From: Brasenia schreberi
Taxonomy: Eukaryota > Streptophyta > Magnoliopsida > Nymphaeales > Cabombaceae
Assembly (NCBI GenBank): GCA_036023115.1
Contig: JAYKKT010000073.1
Span: 16,697,501 to 16,761,500 of the forward strand
Length of the DNA stretch: 64,000 nt
Direction of reading: 5' to 3'
Shown here one piece after another: positions 62,240 through 64,000 of this stretch (the stretch's first letter is position 1; each line of letters begins with the position of its first letter). The position numbers and the translations under genes are program-made. The notes below the pieces were generated by a model. That model saw only the letters and a program-made list of their open reading frames with translations, ran no database searches and was not told the DNA's origin.

Positions 62240-64000
62240 TCAAGTTGGGTGAACGATGTTGATAACACCCATCTTGGATAATGTCTCCTTTAATTGTCTG
62301 GTAGTAGCTTTAGTTAAGAAATCAACCATCTGTTTGATAGATTGAACATACTCCAGCTTGAATTCTTGATTAGATATCTTCTCTTTGATGAAGTGGCAGT
62401 CAATTTCTATATGTTTGGTTCTTTCATGATAAATTGGATTAGAGGCCATCTGAATTGCTGCACAGATATCATAGTATAGTGGTATAGAATGATTAAATTT
62501 AAATCTCAGTTCACTAATCAACGAAGATATCCATTTTCCTTCACACATAGCTTGTGCTATAGCTCTGTATTCAGCTTCCGTTGTAGATCTTGCAACCACT
62601 GTTTGTTTTTTACTCTTCCAAGATACAACCTTACTGCCTAGTAAGGTAACACAGCCTATAGTTGATTTTCTGTCATCATATGAACTAACCCAGTGTGCAT
62701 CAGAATAAAGTTCAATGTCCAAATTTGATGATTTTGAATAAAGTAAACCCATTTCTGAAGTTGATTCGAGGTATCGAAGGATTCTATACACTGCATCCAT
62801 CTGATTCTTGGTTGGCGGATGCATATATCTGCTCACAATACCAACTGCATAAGTAATGTCTGGCCAAGTAATAGTTAAATATATAAGCTTACCAACTAGC
62901 TTCTGATATTTGTGAATGTCTTTGAACTCTTCACTGTCACTGTGGAAAAATTTTTGGTTTACTTCCATAGGGATGTCACTGAGTTTACACTCAAGCATAT
63001 GTGTTTCTTCAAGAAGATCTATTAAGTATTTCCGCTGAGTTAGGAAGATACCTCTGTTAGAATAGAGAACTTCTATGCCCAGAAAATAGTGAAGCCGACC
63101 CAAATCTTTAATATCAAATAATTTATGAAGATTCATTTTCAATTTGGATATTTCTTCAAGGTCATCTCTTGTGACAATAATGTCAATATAAACAACAAGA
63201 ATGGATATTTTTGTTCCTTTGTTAAAGAATATTGTATGATCATTGAGACTTCTGCTGTATCCTAGACTGCAAACTGCCTTGTTGAATTTATCAAACCAAG
63301 CTCTTGGAGATTGTTTTAGTCCATATATTGCTTTATTGAGTTTACACTCTATTAGAGGGTGATTTTATATTCATTCTTGGAGGTATTTTAATATACACCT
63401 CTTCATTTAAATCTCCCTGTAAGAAAGCATTTTTAACATTTAGTTGCCATAGATTCCATCCCAAATTTGCTGCCATACTGAAAAATATTCTGATAGAAGT
63501 GAGTTTAGCCACAGGTGCAAACGTTTCTGTATAATCAATGCCATATGACTGACTATACCCTTTAGCAACCAATCTGGCTTTATATCTCTCAATTGTTCCA
63601 TCTGCCTTATATTTAATAGTAAACACCTACTTACATCCTACAATATTCCTATTTCACGAGTGCATTCAATTCTTCTTCAATTGCAACTTTCTATAAGGAG
63701 CAAGGATCTTATGTTTCTCAGCATTCATAACAAATCTTTGATAACTCTGAGAGGTATTGGCATATGAAACATAATTAGAGATCGGATAACGTGAACATGG
63801 ACGCTTACCTTTGCGAATAGTAATAGGGATTTCCAGGTCATTCTCCACTTGCACTTGAGGATCTGATTATGGGAAAATCACTTTAGTACATGGTTCTTCT
63901 TGAGAGTAAACAATCTTCCGCAGTCCTTTCTTCTACGTTAGAATATCTTTTGATGGTTGTGCCTCCTCACTCTGATCAGCTATAGTATTATACTCCCCCT
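62240..64000 (-). mobile_element. Ty1/copia pol (RT and RNase H), runs off right edge
   Basis: RT begins at 63626-63342 with YKARLVAKGYSQSYGIDY, ETFAPVAKLTSIRIFF and VKNAFLQGDLNEEVYIKIP. The catalytic YVDD is reduced to VYIDIIVTRDD near 63195-63165, one Asp missing. The RT tail and RNase H are open at 63142-62240: DIKDLGRLHYFLGIEV, YLIDLLEETHMLECK, VGIVSRYMHPPTKNQ, LYSDAHWVSSYDDRKSTIGC, RSTTEAEYRAIAQAMCEGKW and HERTKHIEIDCHFIKEKI. Small frame breaks occur near 63160 and 63340-63360. The intact LTR and long open frame show it is younger than the other copia relics, but the damaged active site suggests it is inactive. Confidence 0.93.

Overview
This is nuclear DNA of a flowering plant. The evidence is spliced genes with GT-AG introns, plant-specific families (a BODYGUARD-type hydrolase, CYP78A and CDPK-related kinase relics), plant-type Ty1/copia, RTE-LINE, SINE and hAT elements, and very long (TA)n and (GA)n microsatellites. 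I cannot name the species. Most of the 64 kb is repeat-derived or plain AT-rich intergenic DNA.

Left part (1-13.3 kb): a decayed copia element on the minus strand (1-2157), an LTR- or leader-like block, a faint gypsy gag relic, two copies of a tRNA-derived SINE, a frameshifted CYP78A 3' fragment (6815-7370), duplicated microsatellite blocks and a foldback MITE.

Middle left (13.3-21.2 kb): a degenerate tRNA-Leu(UAG) lies head to head with an intact five-exon MED10 gene (Mediator subunit 10, 13494-19073). Its 4-kb third intron took two short TTG-tailed retroposons. A 77-bp tRNA-like insertion and a hAT transposase relic follow.

Centre (21.2-37.8 kb): a young segmental duplication array with a period near 7 kb. 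The ancestral unit appears to be X (flank) - G (membrane-anchored SAM-dependent methyltransferase) - Y (3' flank with a nested hAT MITE). Copy G2 (34184-35065) is intact and G1 (27153-28032) is frameshifted. In the first unit X joins Y directly and the gene is missing. Nested insertions give a relative order of events.

Right part (37.8-64 kb): a roughly 440-bp TATATG/TATACA array, a CDPK-related kinase pseudogene (40510-43262), an RTE LINE relic carrying a 97-bp SINE, a copia relic, a GDSL esterase terminal exon lacking its catalytic His, a 147-bp hAT MITE, an intact four-exon BODYGUARD-like gene (52667-55121), an RNase H-domain relic, exon 1 of a small conserved plant membrane protein (59842-59964), and a copia element with its 3' LTR at 61920-62232 that runs off the right edge.

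The genes are unrelated housekeeping or developmental loci and do not form a pathway. I found no convincing new system. The best leads are the methyltransferase array and its datable nested insertions.
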